Shown: positions 29,486-39,210, counted from the first letter of the stretch. The stretch is DNA of 64,000 bases from Clostridiaceae bacterium (GCA_012841145.1 DUVH01000012.1:1-64000); one strand, 5' to 3'. A program made the numbers and translations. The notes: a model not told the origin generated them from the sequence alone.

Positions 29486-30148
29486 CTACCTCAGTTCTTT
29501 CGAGAGACGCGTAAGCGCCTTGTTGTCGCCTAGCGCAAACAGGTGATCTCTTTCTTCAAAGACTTCATCAGCGTGCGGACTGATCATGTATTGTCCATTG
29601 CGGATAATCCCGATGATCGTCACGCCGTATTTCGGCCTGACCTCAAGATCCTTAAGGCTCTTCCCTACCCACGACGCGGGACACGTTATATCCATGACGG
29701 AATGCGACGATGAAAGCTCGATGATCTCCGACATATTGTTCGACACGAGCGAGAGCGCAAGCCTCGTCGCCTGATCGCGTTCGGGAATAACGACTTGTGT
29801 CGCGCCGATTTTGCGCAAAACTTTGGCGACCGACTCATTCTTCGCCTTGGCGATAATCAACGGAATACCCAGCTCCTTGCACGCGAGCGTCGCCATAATA
29901 GTCGCTTCTGAACGCTCACCGATACCAACCACGGCGACATCACAGTTGCCAACCCCTATCTCTGCGAGGACATTTTCCTGCGTAACGTCGGCGCAAACGG
30001 CATACGTCACTTCGTTGGACAGTTTGTTGACGAGCTCCTCCTGTGCATCGATCGCGATAACGTCGACACCTACTTGCGACAGAGTGATCGCTACCTGATA
30101 TCCGAATCTGCCGCATCCAATTACTGCGACATCTTTAATTTTTCTCAT
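29486..30148 (-). CDS. ktrA: Potassium uptake regulatory subunit KtrA/TrkA
   Basis: Cytoplasmic gating ring subunit of the Ktr potassium channel. 220 residues: an RCK_N Rossmann domain with VIGCGRFGYQVA at the start and Asp at the end of strand 2 (VIAIDAQEE), then RCK_C (TrkA_C) from about residue 135. RCK_C domains often bind cyclic di-AMP. Start: the open frame extends 132 bases further out, but AGAGG precedes the ATG at 30148, where homology begins. It follows ktrB by 140 bases. Confidence 0.93.
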   Translation of the reverse strand: MRKIKDVAVIGCGRFGYQVAITLSQVGVDVIAIDAQEELVNKLSNEVTYAVCADVTQENVLAEIGVGNCDVAVVGIGERSEATIMATLACKELGIPLIIAKAKNESVAKVLRKIGATQVVIPERDQATRLALSLVSNNMSEIIELSSSHSVMDITCPASWVGKSLKDLEVRPKYGVTIIGIIRNGQYMISPHADEVFEERDHLFALGDNKALTRLSKELR

Positions 30149-30287
30149 AATTCCAGCCTCTTGTCTATTGTCTTTGAAGCCTGCGAGATGTATCGCTCCG
30201 GCTTCCACTATCGTAAAAAACGTTTGTTTCAGCGTTCCTTTATTATCTTTTATCCCTGCCGGTACTCTTTTTGAGCGCAAGGATAAC

Positions 30288-31745
30288 CTAACCTATCATG
30301 ATATGTTCTTCAGCCTGTTTAAACTCCGAGTCAAAACGCTGCTTCGTCACAAGCGCATAGAGCACTGTCAGCGGCCCCAGTTTGCCAAACAACATCGTTA
30401 CGATCAAGACAAGCTGACCGCAGACACTGAAAATCGCCGTGTTCGCGCGCGAAAGCCCGACCGTTCCGAATGCCGACATGACTTCAAATGAAACATCGAG
30501 AAAATCTACATTCGGGTCGGTCACGGTAATAACGAAACATGCCGCAAGACACCAAAGAACGGACAAAAGCACGATCGTTGCCGCGCGACGCGCGATCTCG
30601 GCGGGAAGCCTCCTGTTGAAGATGGTCGTCTCTTTTCTGCGAATCGCTTCCGCCCTCGTATTAACGAGCAACGAGACGAGCGTCGTCGTTTTAACACCGC
30701 CGGCCGTCCCGACAGGCGATCCGCCTATAAACATCAACATTATCGCAAGAAGCGACGATGCATGTGTCAGTGCCCCTTGAGGTATACTGGCGAAGCCTGC
30801 CGTACGCGTTGTCGTCGATTGCAGAAATGCGTTGAGCCACTGAATGCCCACCGGCTTACTGCCAAGCGTTGCGGGGTTTTCGCGTTCGAGAATCCAGAAT
30901 AAAAACGCCCCACCGATGAGCAGCACGGCCGTTGTCGCGAGAACGATTTTCGTGTGAAGACGGAACTTCTTCCAGCGTCGTCCGCTGATGATGTCGCGAT
31001 AAACGGGATACCCGATGCCGCCCAATATGATGAGAAATGCGATGGCGAGAATGACGACAATATCTGACGACCACGTCACCAAGGAACTATCGCCTAAAAT
31101 ATCGATACCGGCATTGCAGTATGCCGAGATGGAGTGAAAAACAGAATACCAGATGCCTGTCTTCCAGCCGAATGCCGGAACGAATCTCGTTGCGAGAATG
31201 GCGGCGCCCGCAAGTTCGATCGTGAACGTCGCACCCAGAACAAATCGTATGAGTCGCGCCATGCCGCCCGGTGTCACGGCATTTTTCTCCGCAGCGATCG
31301 CGAGACGGCTTCTCATCGTGATCCTCATATTGAGCGTCATCGCGATGCCTGCCGCTGCCGTCACGATCCCGAGACCGCCGATCTGAATAAGCAGTAAAAT
31401 AACGATTTTGCCGAACAGCGACCAGTAAGTTGCCGTTGTCACCGTCACGAGTCCGGTGACACAGAGTGATGTCGTCGCCGTAAAGAGCGCCTCCATCAGG
31501 CTTGCTCCCTCGCCCGACGCCGTCGCGAACGGCAAGCTGAGAAACGCCGTTCCGAGAGCTTCGACGAGGAGGTAGAGAAGCGTCATCAAAAGCGGCGGAT
31601 TCCGCAACAGCGCCTTAAACGGTGAACTGTTCTTTATGTTTAATCTGTTTATGCAGCAATCCTTCCTTGCTTTAACAACAATAATTAGTTTCAGCAGATC
31701 GGCCCGCCCAACCGGAGCAAACCGTCTGCCTCGGCTCGCGCCCAT
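30288..31745 (-). CDS. ktrB: Potassium uptake channel subunit KtrB/TrkH
   Basis: Membrane pore of the Ktr/Trk system. Four pore-helix repeats are visible, including FTATTSLCVTGL as the first selectivity filter and SAFGTVGLS as the last; conserved TPRTAGF appears as TTRTAGF. Homology starts near LRNPPLLMTLLYLL (residue 47). The start is unclear: the ATG at 31745 overlaps a TATAAT box, so a message from that promoter would lack it. A good site AAGGAAGG is followed 8 bases later by in-frame ATA (31652), with no ATG, GTG or TTG nearby. True start uncertain; function secure. Confidence 0.92.
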   Translation of the reverse strand: MGASRGRRFAPVGRADLLKLIIVVKARKDCCINRLNIKNSSPFKALLRNPPLLMTLLYLLVEALGTAFLSLPFATASGEGASLMEALFTATTSLCVTGLVTVTTATYWSLFGKIVILLLIQIGGLGIVTAAAGIAMTLNMRITMRSRLAIAAEKNAVTPGGMARLIRFVLGATFTIELAGAAILATRFVPAFGWKTGIWYSVFHSISAYCNAGIDILGDSSLVTWSSDIVVILAIAFLIILGGIGYPVYRDIISGRRWKKFRLHTKIVLATTAVLLIGGAFLFWILERENPATLGSKPVGIQWLNAFLQSTTTRTAGFASIPQGALTHASSLLAIMLMFIGGSPVGTAGGVKTTTLVSLLVNTRAEAIRRKETTIFNRRLPAEIARRAATIVLLSVLWCLAACFVITVTDPNVDFLDVSFEVMSAFGTVGLSRANTAIFSVCGQLVLIVTMLFGKLGPLTVLYALVTKQRFDSEFKQAEEHIMIG

Positions 31746-31749
31746 TATA
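31744..31749 (-). promoter_or_regulatory. -10 box upstream of ktrB
   Basis: Perfect TATAAT on the minus strand, preceded by TG, with no clear -35. It overlaps the most upstream possible ktrB ATG. The divergent symporter gene has its own TGGTATATT extended -10 box on the plus strand, around 31819-31827. Confidence 0.4.
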
Positions 31750-31846
31750 CACCCGCGAGCGCTTCATCGATCATACTCAAATGAGACATCTATTCACAGT
31801 CTTTCGAGCGATTTCCTATGGTATATTTTCAAAAGGGGTGATCGCC

Positions 31847-33247
31847 ATGGATGAAAAACGCCGCAATGTTAAAAACCGCTGGTTCTACGGTCTGGGAACG
31901 GTCGGTCGAGACTTCTACTACACGATGGTCAGCATGTACCTCATGTTCTATTTGACCGATATCTTGGAACTCGATGCGACTACGATGTGGTATGTCACGG
32001 GGGCCATGACCCTGACACGGGTCTTCGATGCCTTCAATGACCCTTTCATGGGTGTCATCGTCGACAACACGCGCAGCCGCTTCGGCCGGTTCAAGCCGTG
32101 GATCGTCGTCGGCATGATTTTCAGCTGTATTTTTTACATTTTCCTTTTCGTCGATTACGGCGTTCGAGGCATTTCTTTCGCGCTCATCTTCCTCGTTATC
32201 TACATCCTGTGGGAGATCGGCTATACGGCTAACGATATCGCTTACTGGTCGATGATTCCCTCGCTGTCGGATGATCAGAAAGAAAGAGAAAAAGCCGGAT
32301 CAATCGCCCGCATCTGCGCCAACGTCGGAATGTTCGCCATGGTCGTCGGCATCGTCCCGATCACGAACGCCCTCGGTGAGGCAACAGGCAGCATGAAAAA
32401 AGGCTATTTCATCCTCGCCTTGATCGCGATGGGCGCATTCCTGTTCACGCAGAGTATCACCGTCATCGGCGTCAAAGAAGATCGAGGCATCCGCTCGCAG
32501 ACGGCAAAGACAACGCCTAGAGAGATGTTCCGCGTCATTTTTCAAAATGATCAGCTCCTCTGGACGACGGTCGCGATGACGCTCTTTATGATCGGGTATG
32601 TCACGACAACTTCTTTCGGGCAGTACTACTTTAAATACTATTACGGCAACGAGGAGACATACGCCGTTTTCGCCCTCATCCTCGGCGTCTCGCAGATTAC
32701 AGCGCTCGCTGTCTTTCCGTTTTTGCGAAAGTATATGAAGCGCCAACACATTTATACGTTGTCGACTATTCTGATCGTCATCGGCTACATTCTCTTCTTC
32801 ATCGCCCCTCCGGGGACTATAGCCATCATCGCCGTCGCCGGGATCCTCATCTTCGTAGGCGAAGGCTGGATCCAAGTGCTCATGCTGATGTTCATCGCCG
32901 ATTGTGTCGAGTACGGCGAATGGAAACTCGGACGACGCAACGATTCCGTCACGCTCTCTCTCCAGCCATTTATCAACAAGCTCGGTGCCGCCGTCGCAAG
33001 CGGTATTGTCGGCGCGACCGTCATACTTTCCGGCATGAAAGAAGCGAAAGGTCCGGCCGACATGACGCCGTCAGGGTTCATGCTGTTCAAATCGTCGATG
33101 ATGATTCTGCCTCTCGTGCTGATCGCCCTCAGCTATATCATCTATCGTCGTTTCTACAAGATCGATGAAATATTCTTCGATCGCATCGTGAACGAGCTTG
33201 CCGTTCGCAAACAGGGCAAGGAGCAGCTCAATGACACAGTTGAATAA
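31847..33247 (+). CDS. GPH-family sugar:cation symporter (MelB-like MFS)
   Basis: Twelve-span permease of 466 residues. The start is typical of glycoside-pentoside-hexuronide symporters: a GLGTVGRDFYYTM motif and DAFNDPFMGVIVDNTRSRFGRF, which includes the cation-site aspartate and the MFS A-like motif. The substrate is probably a glucoside or alpha-glucan oligosaccharide, because the next gene is a GH13 glucosidase overlapping by 17 bases. Start: the in-frame ATG 66 bases further out lacks a ribosome site, whereas AAAGGGG lies before the ATG at 31847. An extended -10 box TGGTATATT precedes it. Confidence 0.88.
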   Translation: MDEKRRNVKNRWFYGLGTVGRDFYYTMVSMYLMFYLTDILELDATTMWYVTGAMTLTRVFDAFNDPFMGVIVDNTRSRFGRFKPWIVVGMIFSCIFYIFLFVDYGVRGISFALIFLVIYILWEIGYTANDIAYWSMIPSLSDDQKEREKAGSIARICANVGMFAMVVGIVPITNALGEATGSMKKGYFILALIAMGAFLFTQSITVIGVKEDRGIRSQTAKTTPREMFRVIFQNDQLLWTTVAMTLFMIGYVTTTSFGQYYFKYYYGNEETYAVFALILGVSQITALAVFPFLRKYMKRQHIYTLSTILIVIGYILFFIAPPGTIAIIAVAGILIFVGEGWIQVLMLMFIADCVEYGEWKLGRRNDSVTLSLQPFINKLGAAVASGIVGATVILSGMKEAKGPADMTPSGFMLFKSSMMILPLVLIALSYIIYRRFYKIDEIFFDRIVNELAVRKQGKEQLNDTVE

Positions 33248-35168
33248 AAACAGCCGATTAGGCGATATTATCGATCACCCCGTCGGGCACGATATGTGTT
33301 ATCGGCTTCTGCTGATGCTGGGGCTGAATCCTCTTCTCCTGAAAAACAAACTTCTCCGTCGCATTCGCTTCCGGACACTCGCAAAATTCTCGGGCGGGCA
33401 ACTTGACGACGCCTTTATGGAGAGTTTCTTTCGTCTGCTCAACATCGAGAAGGATCGGCCCGTCAACAAGACGGGAGAACCGACGCCCGCATGGTGGAAA
33501 GAGGCGACGATTTACCAGATCTACCCGCGATCTTTTTGCGACTCGAACGCTGACGGGATCGGCGATCTCCGAGGGATCATCCATAAACTTGACGACTTGA
33601 AAGCGCTAGGCGTCGACGCCCTGTGGCTTTCTCCTATCTACCGGTCGCCGGACGACGACAACGGATATGACATCTCCGACTATTACGATATTCATGAGGA
33701 TTTCGGCACGATGGCCGATTTCGATGAGCTGATCGCCGAGCTCGAAAAGCGCGACATGCGCCTGATCATGGACATGGTGCTGAACCACACGTCGGACGAG
33801 CACGTATGGTTTCAGGAGGCCTTGCGAGACCCGCAATCTCCTAAACGCGATTATTACTTCCTTCGCGATGCCGATCCCGCAAAGGGAATGAATGTCAAGA
33901 ATTCTTCTGCTAAGGATCTTGACGAACTCTCGCCGCCCAACAACTGGACATCGTTTTTTAGAGGGTCAGCTTGGCGCTATTTTCCTGAAGAGGAACTCTG
34001 GGGACTTCATTTGTTCAGCGCCAAGCAAATGGATCTCAATTGGGAATCGGAAACGCTTCGCGACGATATTATGGAAATCATCCGTTTCTGGCTGAAAAAA
34101 GGCGTTTCGGGCTTCCGTCTCGACGTGATCAACTACATTTCAAAAGCCGAAGGTCTTCCGGAAGGCAACGAAACAATCGGCGCGATGCTCAGTTTCTACG
34201 GTATCGAGCACTACGTTTTCGGCGCCAAACTCCATGAATATCTGCGAGAAATGCAGACGAGGGCCTTCACGCCTTACCAAGCTTTTACGGTCGGAGAATG
34301 TCCGGGAGTCGGCCGCGAAATGAGCAAGCTGCTTGCCGGCGAGGAACGAGGCGAGATGGATCTCGTCTTTTCGTTCGATCATTTAGAGAATCCGGGATAT
34401 ACGCGATGGGATGATTACCGCTACGACCTCGATTACTACAAACACTACATGATCAACGAACAGGAAGCGCTCGGGAGCAACCATTGGATGAGTCTCTTCT
34501 TCGAGAATCACGACAACCCGCGCATGATTTCCAAAGTCAATCCCGACCCGAGCGTCCGTGAGCAGCTCGGGAAGTTGTTGGCTCTGCTCCTCTTCTCGAT
34601 GCGCGGAACTGTGTTCCTCTATCAGGGGCAGGAGCTCGGGCTCGTGAACGAAGACTTCCGTTCTATGGACGATATCCGCGATGTAGAGAGCATCAATTAC
34701 TACAGGGAAAAAGCTGCTGAAGGTAAAAAGGAGCAAGGATGGCGCGATGTCATCGCAGGAAGCCGCGACCACGCTCGAACGCCGTACCCTTGGGACGACC
34801 GGCCCAATGCCGGTTTCAGCACCGTTACGCCTTGGATCGAGTCGTCAGCCTACAACCGTTCGAATCACCTGAAATCACAGCAAGCGAACGAAAACTCGAT
34901 CTGGCACTTTTATCGAAAACTTATCGAAATCAGACGCTCACACAAAGGACTCGTCTACGGCGATGTCGAATTCGTGAAAAAGAAAAAACGCAATTACTGG
35001 GCGTGTTATCGTACATACAAAGGCAAACGCTACTTTGTCGAAGCGAACTTATCGGATAAACCGATCAAGCGTCCGACCGGAACACCGGAGAGACGCCTGA
35101 TTATCAGTACACACAACAGCGAAAAGAATTTGCTTCAGCCGTACGAAGCGGCGATTTACGAGCTTTAA
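33231..35168 (+). CDS. GH13 alpha-glucosidase (oligo-1,6-glucosidase-like) with extra N-terminal domain
   Basis: Cytoplasmic exo-acting alpha-glucosidase of 645 residues. The GH13 barrel begins at WWKEATIYQIYPRSF (about residue 86). Nucleophile Asp in GFRLDVIN, acid/base Glu in TVGECPGV, third Asp in FENHDNPR; calcium-type region SNADGIGDLRG. The C-terminal beta domain is present. Odd: about 85 residues precede the barrel and form a helical, Leu/Arg-rich segment (RLGDIIDHPVGHDM...) absent from standard oligo-1,6-glucosidases. Start ATG overlaps the symporter stop by 17 bases; AAGGAG lies upstream. It likely hydrolyses the sugar imported by the symporter. Confidence 0.93.
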   Translation: MTQLNKNSRLGDIIDHPVGHDMCYRLLLMLGLNPLLLKNKLLRRIRFRTLAKFSGGQLDDAFMESFFRLLNIEKDRPVNKTGEPTPAWWKEATIYQIYPRSFCDSNADGIGDLRGIIHKLDDLKALGVDALWLSPIYRSPDDDNGYDISDYYDIHEDFGTMADFDELIAELEKRDMRLIMDMVLNHTSDEHVWFQEALRDPQSPKRDYYFLRDADPAKGMNVKNSSAKDLDELSPPNNWTSFFRGSAWRYFPEEELWGLHLFSAKQMDLNWESETLRDDIMEIIRFWLKKGVSGFRLDVINYISKAEGLPEGNETIGAMLSFYGIEHYVFGAKLHEYLREMQTRAFTPYQAFTVGECPGVGREMSKLLAGEERGEMDLVFSFDHLENPGYTRWDDYRYDLDYYKHYMINEQEALGSNHWMSLFFENHDNPRMISKVNPDPSVREQLGKLLALLLFSMRGTVFLYQGQELGLVNEDFRSMDDIRDVESINYYREKAAEGKKEQGWRDVIAGSRDHARTPYPWDDRPNAGFSTVTPWIESSAYNRSNHLKSQQANENSIWHFYRKLIEIRRSHKGLVYGDVEFVKKKKRNYWACYRTYKGKRYFVEANLSDKPIKRPTGTPERRLIISTHNSEKNLLQPYEAAIYEL

Positions 35169-35204
35169 TCACACATTATCGTCTTGCCGGCCGACGGCTC
35201 ATCA

Positions 35205-36497
35205 TCAGCTTGCCAGCGGATTGTTAATAACTCCGACAAAGAGCGGCACTCCCGCGTCATCGCTGATGACGTAGATAAAGGGGCGGTCAAAGATCATCTC
35301 TACCGGATCGTCCTGAAAAGGTATACACGTTTCCTTTATGTCGATCTGCGTATAGGCGGCGGCTTCAACGCCCTGCTCATTCAAATCGATAAAAGCTTCC
35401 TGCGTGATTTTGCTGACCATGGCCTCCGAGTTCGGTAACATCACCGAAAGATCGGGATTGTTCTGCAACATATCCTTGAGACCTAACGCTTCCATTTTTT
35501 CGAAAACATCGATCTTGCTGCGGTATGAAAACTTCGGGATGCTGAACGCGATATCTGCCGTCTGTCTCTTCCCTTCGTAAACTGACTTCAGAAAATCGGG
35601 ATTCGCAAGGAGCGTCTCCGGCGATACCCCTTCATTCGGGAGAATAAAATCGATTTTACCGTTATTAAGTTTAATGGCGCTCGCACGGAACAAATCCCCT
35701 ACGAGATATTCCTGACTAAAGTGAGTGGCGTTCATAAACGTCACATCGGCGAGTTTGCCGGACGGCGCATAAAAGAAATCTTTCCGATTGTTGTGTTCCT
35801 CGAACGCCGCCACCCAGTCCGCTTTAAAGTAGAGCGTATTCATCAGGATCATATCGGCGACCGAGAGATCAATCTCAGGCTTGATCTTGCCTCGCGTCTG
35901 TTCTTCAACCCACTTGCTCATCTTCTCCGCTGTCGCTTCATCGTTGAAATCAACTTTGAAGGCGGAGGCATAAAAACGGTTCGCCAGCTTATCAAGCCAA
36001 TCCTGACCGACACGATCGCCGAGCTCCGGACGCATCCAGACGGCGTTGGCGATCAGCTCCTCGCTTGCGCCCTCGTGAAGCATCAAACTGTATAACGTCT
36101 GAAGTTCCTTGCCGGCATCTGTCCCCTCCGACATCTCCAAAAATGCGCGGAGTTCGTCTTTCGTCCGTCCTCCCGCTCCCGCCTCAACCATGGCGAGCGC
36201 GTAGTACAGGCTGATCGGTGAATAGAGAGCGTTGTCGCCCTCCTTGACAGAAAGAGCCGACCCGGATGTTTTAAAGGCAAATTCCCAGAGCGCTTTTTTG
36301 AACGATTCGGATAATCCGCCGTATTGAGTACTCGGTTTGACTTTTGCGGGCTTTGCAAGCGTATCTGCGCTCACCGGTAACTTTCTCGGCTCACAGCCTG
36401 CGACGGCCGTCACCAATACTACAAGGCAGACGATAAACGCAACAATGCGAAGATATCTTCTCTTCGCGAGTATCGCTGATTCATTTTTCATTGTCAT
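35205..36497 (-). CDS. Lipoprotein serpin (serine protease inhibitor)
   Basis: Surface-anchored serpin of 430 residues. Signal peptide followed by lipobox VTAVAGC, then a full serpin fold. The reactive-centre hinge reads EQGVEAAAYT, close to the inhibitory consensus, and the signature FDRPFIYVI follows, so it is probably inhibitory. By family numbering P1-P1' would be Thr-Cys, give or take one residue. Start: an outer ATG exists at 36539, but GGAGG lies 7 bases before the ATG at 36497. Bacterial serpins can protect against host or own proteases; the window also encodes a secreted S8 protease, but a link is only a guess. Confidence 0.93.
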   Translation of the reverse strand: MTMKNESAILAKRRYLRIVAFIVCLVVLVTAVAGCEPRKLPVSADTLAKPAKVKPSTQYGGLSESFKKALWEFAFKTSGSALSVKEGDNALYSPISLYYALAMVEAGAGGRTKDELRAFLEMSEGTDAGKELQTLYSLMLHEGASEELIANAVWMRPELGDRVGQDWLDKLANRFYASAFKVDFNDEATAEKMSKWVEEQTRGKIKPEIDLSVADMILMNTLYFKADWVAAFEEHNNRKDFFYAPSGKLADVTFMNATHFSQEYLVGDLFRASAIKLNNGKIDFILPNEGVSPETLLANPDFLKSVYEGKRQTADIAFSIPKFSYRSKIDVFEKMEALGLKDMLQNNPDLSVMLPNSEAMVSKITQEAFIDLNEQGVEAAAYTQIDIKETCIPFQDDPVEMIFDRPFIYVISDDAGVPLFVGVINNPLAS

Positions 36498-36794
36498 GCT
36501 ATGACCCTCCGTATCGGTATTGTGCCCCATGAAGGGCACTTGTCATTCAGGAGCTTTCCCGACGACCGCAAACGAGAGAAATCGTGACGATTCATCGGTA
36601 CACTCACTCTATAGGACGACAAAAATGACTCGCGGTTACGTGAAATGAAAATATACAATTTTTGACTTTCCCGTCATTCGCGCAATTGTGATGTATCATG
36701 GAACGAGAATCGTTTTTCGACTTGTCTTAGCATAATTTTATGAGACAATTAATGCATCGATTTAGAACTATAAAATGGGAGAGTATCAAAGGCT
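36498..36794. other. Divergent gap between serpin and the NuoE-like gene
   Basis: About 300 bases. On the plus strand a TATAAA box at about 36769 and a TATCAT box near 36696, with TTGACT at 36662, are possible promoter parts for the redox operon. No open frame, repeat or recognisable riboswitch seen. Confidence 0.3.
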
Positions 36795-37319
36795 ATGGTC
36801 AGTCACTTAAATCACGAAGAACGACAAAGGGAGATTGCCGCTTTCGAAAGAGACCTTGAGCGCATTAAGGACGGACGAGGCATGTTGATGCATGCGCTCC
36901 ATTTGGCGCAGAACAGATTCGGCTATGTCCCCTCCGATGTCCAACAAATTATCGCAGATACGTTAAAAGTACCGCTGTCAACCGTGTACGGTGTCATCAC
37001 TTTTTACTCGAGATTTACGCTCGTTCCGAAAGGACGCTGCGATCTTTCAATCTGCATGGGAACGGCTTGCTACATTCAAGGCGCCGAGGAATTACTGAAA
37101 GAAACGGAAGAAGCGCTCGGGATCAAGAACGGAGAGACTTCGCCCGACGGAAATTTCTCCCTGTCGTCGACGCGCTGTGTCGGCGCATGCAGTCTCGCCC
37201 CTGTCGTCACCGTCAATGGAGAAGTCCATGGGCGGATGACGGTACAAGAAATGAGAAAACTTCTGGCCGAACTGAAAAAAGAGTATGCGTCACAGCCGGA
37301 ATCAGACGAAGAAAAATAA
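36795..37319 (+). CDS. NuoE-like [2Fe-2S] subunit (HydC/HndA type)
   Basis: Thioredoxin-fold iron-sulfur subunit of an NAD(P)H-dependent diaphorase. 174 residues; a helical N-terminal part (QNRFGYVPSDVQQIIAD), then the [2Fe-2S] ligands CMGTAC and CVGAC. Found in complex I and in bifurcating hydrogenases and formate dehydrogenases. First gene of a three-gene operon, 13 bases before the NuoF-like gene. Weak ribosome site AAAGG before the ATG. Confidence 0.93.
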   Translation: MVSHLNHEERQREIAAFERDLERIKDGRGMLMHALHLAQNRFGYVPSDVQQIIADTLKVPLSTVYGVITFYSRFTLVPKGRCDLSICMGTACYIQGAEELLKETEEALGIKNGETSPDGNFSLSSTRCVGACSLAPVVTVNGEVHGRMTVQEMRKLLAELKKEYASQPESDEEK

Positions 37320-37332
37320 GGGAGAACGCGCG

Positions 37333-39210
37333 ATGAGTATGACATTTGAAAAACTGAAAGAGATTCGTGAAGAGACCCTTCAACACATGAATCTGAGAGG
37401 TCTGCCGACTGACAGACCGAACGCTCCCTACCGGTGGTCCGTTGCCATCTGTATGGAGACGAGCTGCATGTCCTCGAAAGCACGAGAGATCAAACAGCGC
37501 CTCCTTGAACTGATTGAGCGAGACGGAAAAGGAGATGAAATAGAAGTTGTCGGAACGGGCTGTTTCGGGCTCTGCGAGGCGGGACCCATCGTCATCGTCC
37601 GCCCGGGCGAAACATTTTACTATCATCTCAATGTGGAAGATATCGACCTTATCTACGAGCAACATCTCCTCGGCGGAGAACCGGTCAGGGATCTCATCTA
37701 CCCGGAATCTATCACGGAGGACGGCTATCTCTCATACTTTGATATTCCTTTCATGGAGCACCAGGAGCGCATCGCGCTGCGAAGCTCCGGACATATCGAT
37801 CCGGAAGATATTCGCGAGTATATCGCCTTCGGAGGATACGAGGCGCTCTACAAAGCTCTCGTTGAAATGACGCCTGATGAAGTCATCGACGTTATTACAG
37901 AGTCGGGACTTCGCGGACGCGGCGGCGGGGGATTCCTTGCCGGACGCAAGTGGCGCGCGACGCAAGCTTCGCCGGGAGATGAAAAATTCATCATATGTAA
38001 TGCCGACGAAGGCGATCCGGGAGCCTTCATGGATCGCAGCATTCTCGAAGGCGATCCGCACTCCGTGATCGAGGCGATGGCCATCGCGGGATATGCGATC
38101 GGTTCAGATCAAGGGTACGTCTACGTACGTGCAGAATACCCCATCGCCGTAGAAAGACTGGAAAATGCGATCGGTCAGGCGAATGATCTCGGCTTGTTGG
38201 GAGAAAACATCTTCGGAACAGATTTTTCATTCGATTTGGAGATTCGTCTCGGTGCCGGCGCTTTTGTCTGCGGAGAGACAACGGCGTTAACGGCTTCGAT
38301 CGAAGGACGCCGCGGCACACCGAGAAGCAGGCCGCCCTATTCAGCCGACAAAGGCTTGTGGGGCAAACCGACCATGATTAACAACGTTGAGACGTTCGCG
38401 AACATCCCCTACATCTTGTTGAACGGACCCGAAGCGTTCAAGAAAATCGGCACCGAAAAATCGCCCGGTACGAAAGTCTTCGCGCTCAGCGGAAAGATCA
38501 AGAACGTCGGACTCGTCGAGATCCCGATGGGAACAACGCTTCGTCAGGTCGTCGAGGAAATCGGCGGCGGCATCCCGAACGGCAAAGCGTTCAAGGCCGT
38601 TCAGACAGGCGGTCCCTCAGGCGGGTGTATCGGCCCCGAGCATCTCGACACGCCCATCGATTTTGACAGCTTGACGGAAGTCGGCTCGATGATGGGTTCG
38701 GGCGGTATGATCATCATGGATGAGGACAACTGCGCCGTTGACGTCGCTCGCTTTTATATGGATTTCATCGCGGATGAATCGTGCGGCAAATGTACGCCGT
38801 GTCGTGAAGGGACGAAGCGTATGCTTGAGATCTTGATCGACATCACGGAAGGACGAGGCGACGAGACGAGCATCCCGCGCCTTGAGCGACTGGCAAAGAC
38901 GACGGAACTCGCCTCACTGTGCGCGCTCGGACAGACAGCGGCGAACCCGATCCTCTCAACGCTCAAGACGTTCCGCGACGAGTATGAGGCGCACATCAAA
39001 GAAAAACGATGCCCCGCCGGCGTCTGCAAAGCGCTCACGAACTATTTCATCACGGACAAATGTATCGGCTGCGGGCTGTGCGCGCGCCAATGCCCCGTCT
39101 CATGCATCAAAGGCGAGAGGAAAGAACTGCACGTCATCGATACGGAGCAATGCATCAAGTGCGGTCTCTGTTTCGAGAAGTGCCCCGTCAAGGCGATTGT
39201 GAAGAAGTGA
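37333..39210 (+). CDS. NuoF-like NAD(P)H/FMN subunit with C-terminal ferredoxin domain (HydB/HndC type)
   Basis: Diaphorase core of 625 residues: an N-terminal thioredoxin-like [2Fe-2S] domain (CMETSCMSSKAREI, GTGCFGLCEAGP), then the FMN/NAD domain (GRGGGGFLAGRKW, NADEGDPGAFMDR), SLBB, the NADH 4Fe-4S site (ESCGKCTPCREGTKRM), and two C-terminal [4Fe-4S] clusters (CIGCGLCARQCPVSC, CIKCGLCFEKCPVKA). This is the HydB layout of electron-bifurcating enzymes rather than plain complex I. Start: AAGGGAGAA precedes the ATG at 37333; the frame opens further out without a site. Confidence 0.94.
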   Translation: MSMTFEKLKEIREETLQHMNLRGLPTDRPNAPYRWSVAICMETSCMSSKAREIKQRLLELIERDGKGDEIEVVGTGCFGLCEAGPIVIVRPGETFYYHLNVEDIDLIYEQHLLGGEPVRDLIYPESITEDGYLSYFDIPFMEHQERIALRSSGHIDPEDIREYIAFGGYEALYKALVEMTPDEVIDVITESGLRGRGGGGFLAGRKWRATQASPGDEKFIICNADEGDPGAFMDRSILEGDPHSVIEAMAIAGYAIGSDQGYVYVRAEYPIAVERLENAIGQANDLGLLGENIFGTDFSFDLEIRLGAGAFVCGETTALTASIEGRRGTPRSRPPYSADKGLWGKPTMINNVETFANIPYILLNGPEAFKKIGTEKSPGTKVFALSGKIKNVGLVEIPMGTTLRQVVEEIGGGIPNGKAFKAVQTGGPSGGCIGPEHLDTPIDFDSLTEVGSMMGSGGMIIMDEDNCAVDVARFYMDFIADESCGKCTPCREGTKRMLEILIDITEGRGDETSIPRLERLAKTTELASLCALGQTAANPILSTLKTFRDEYEAHIKEKRCPAGVCKALTNYFITDKCIGCGLCARQCPVSCIKGERKELHVIDTEQCIKCGLCFEKCPVKAIVKK

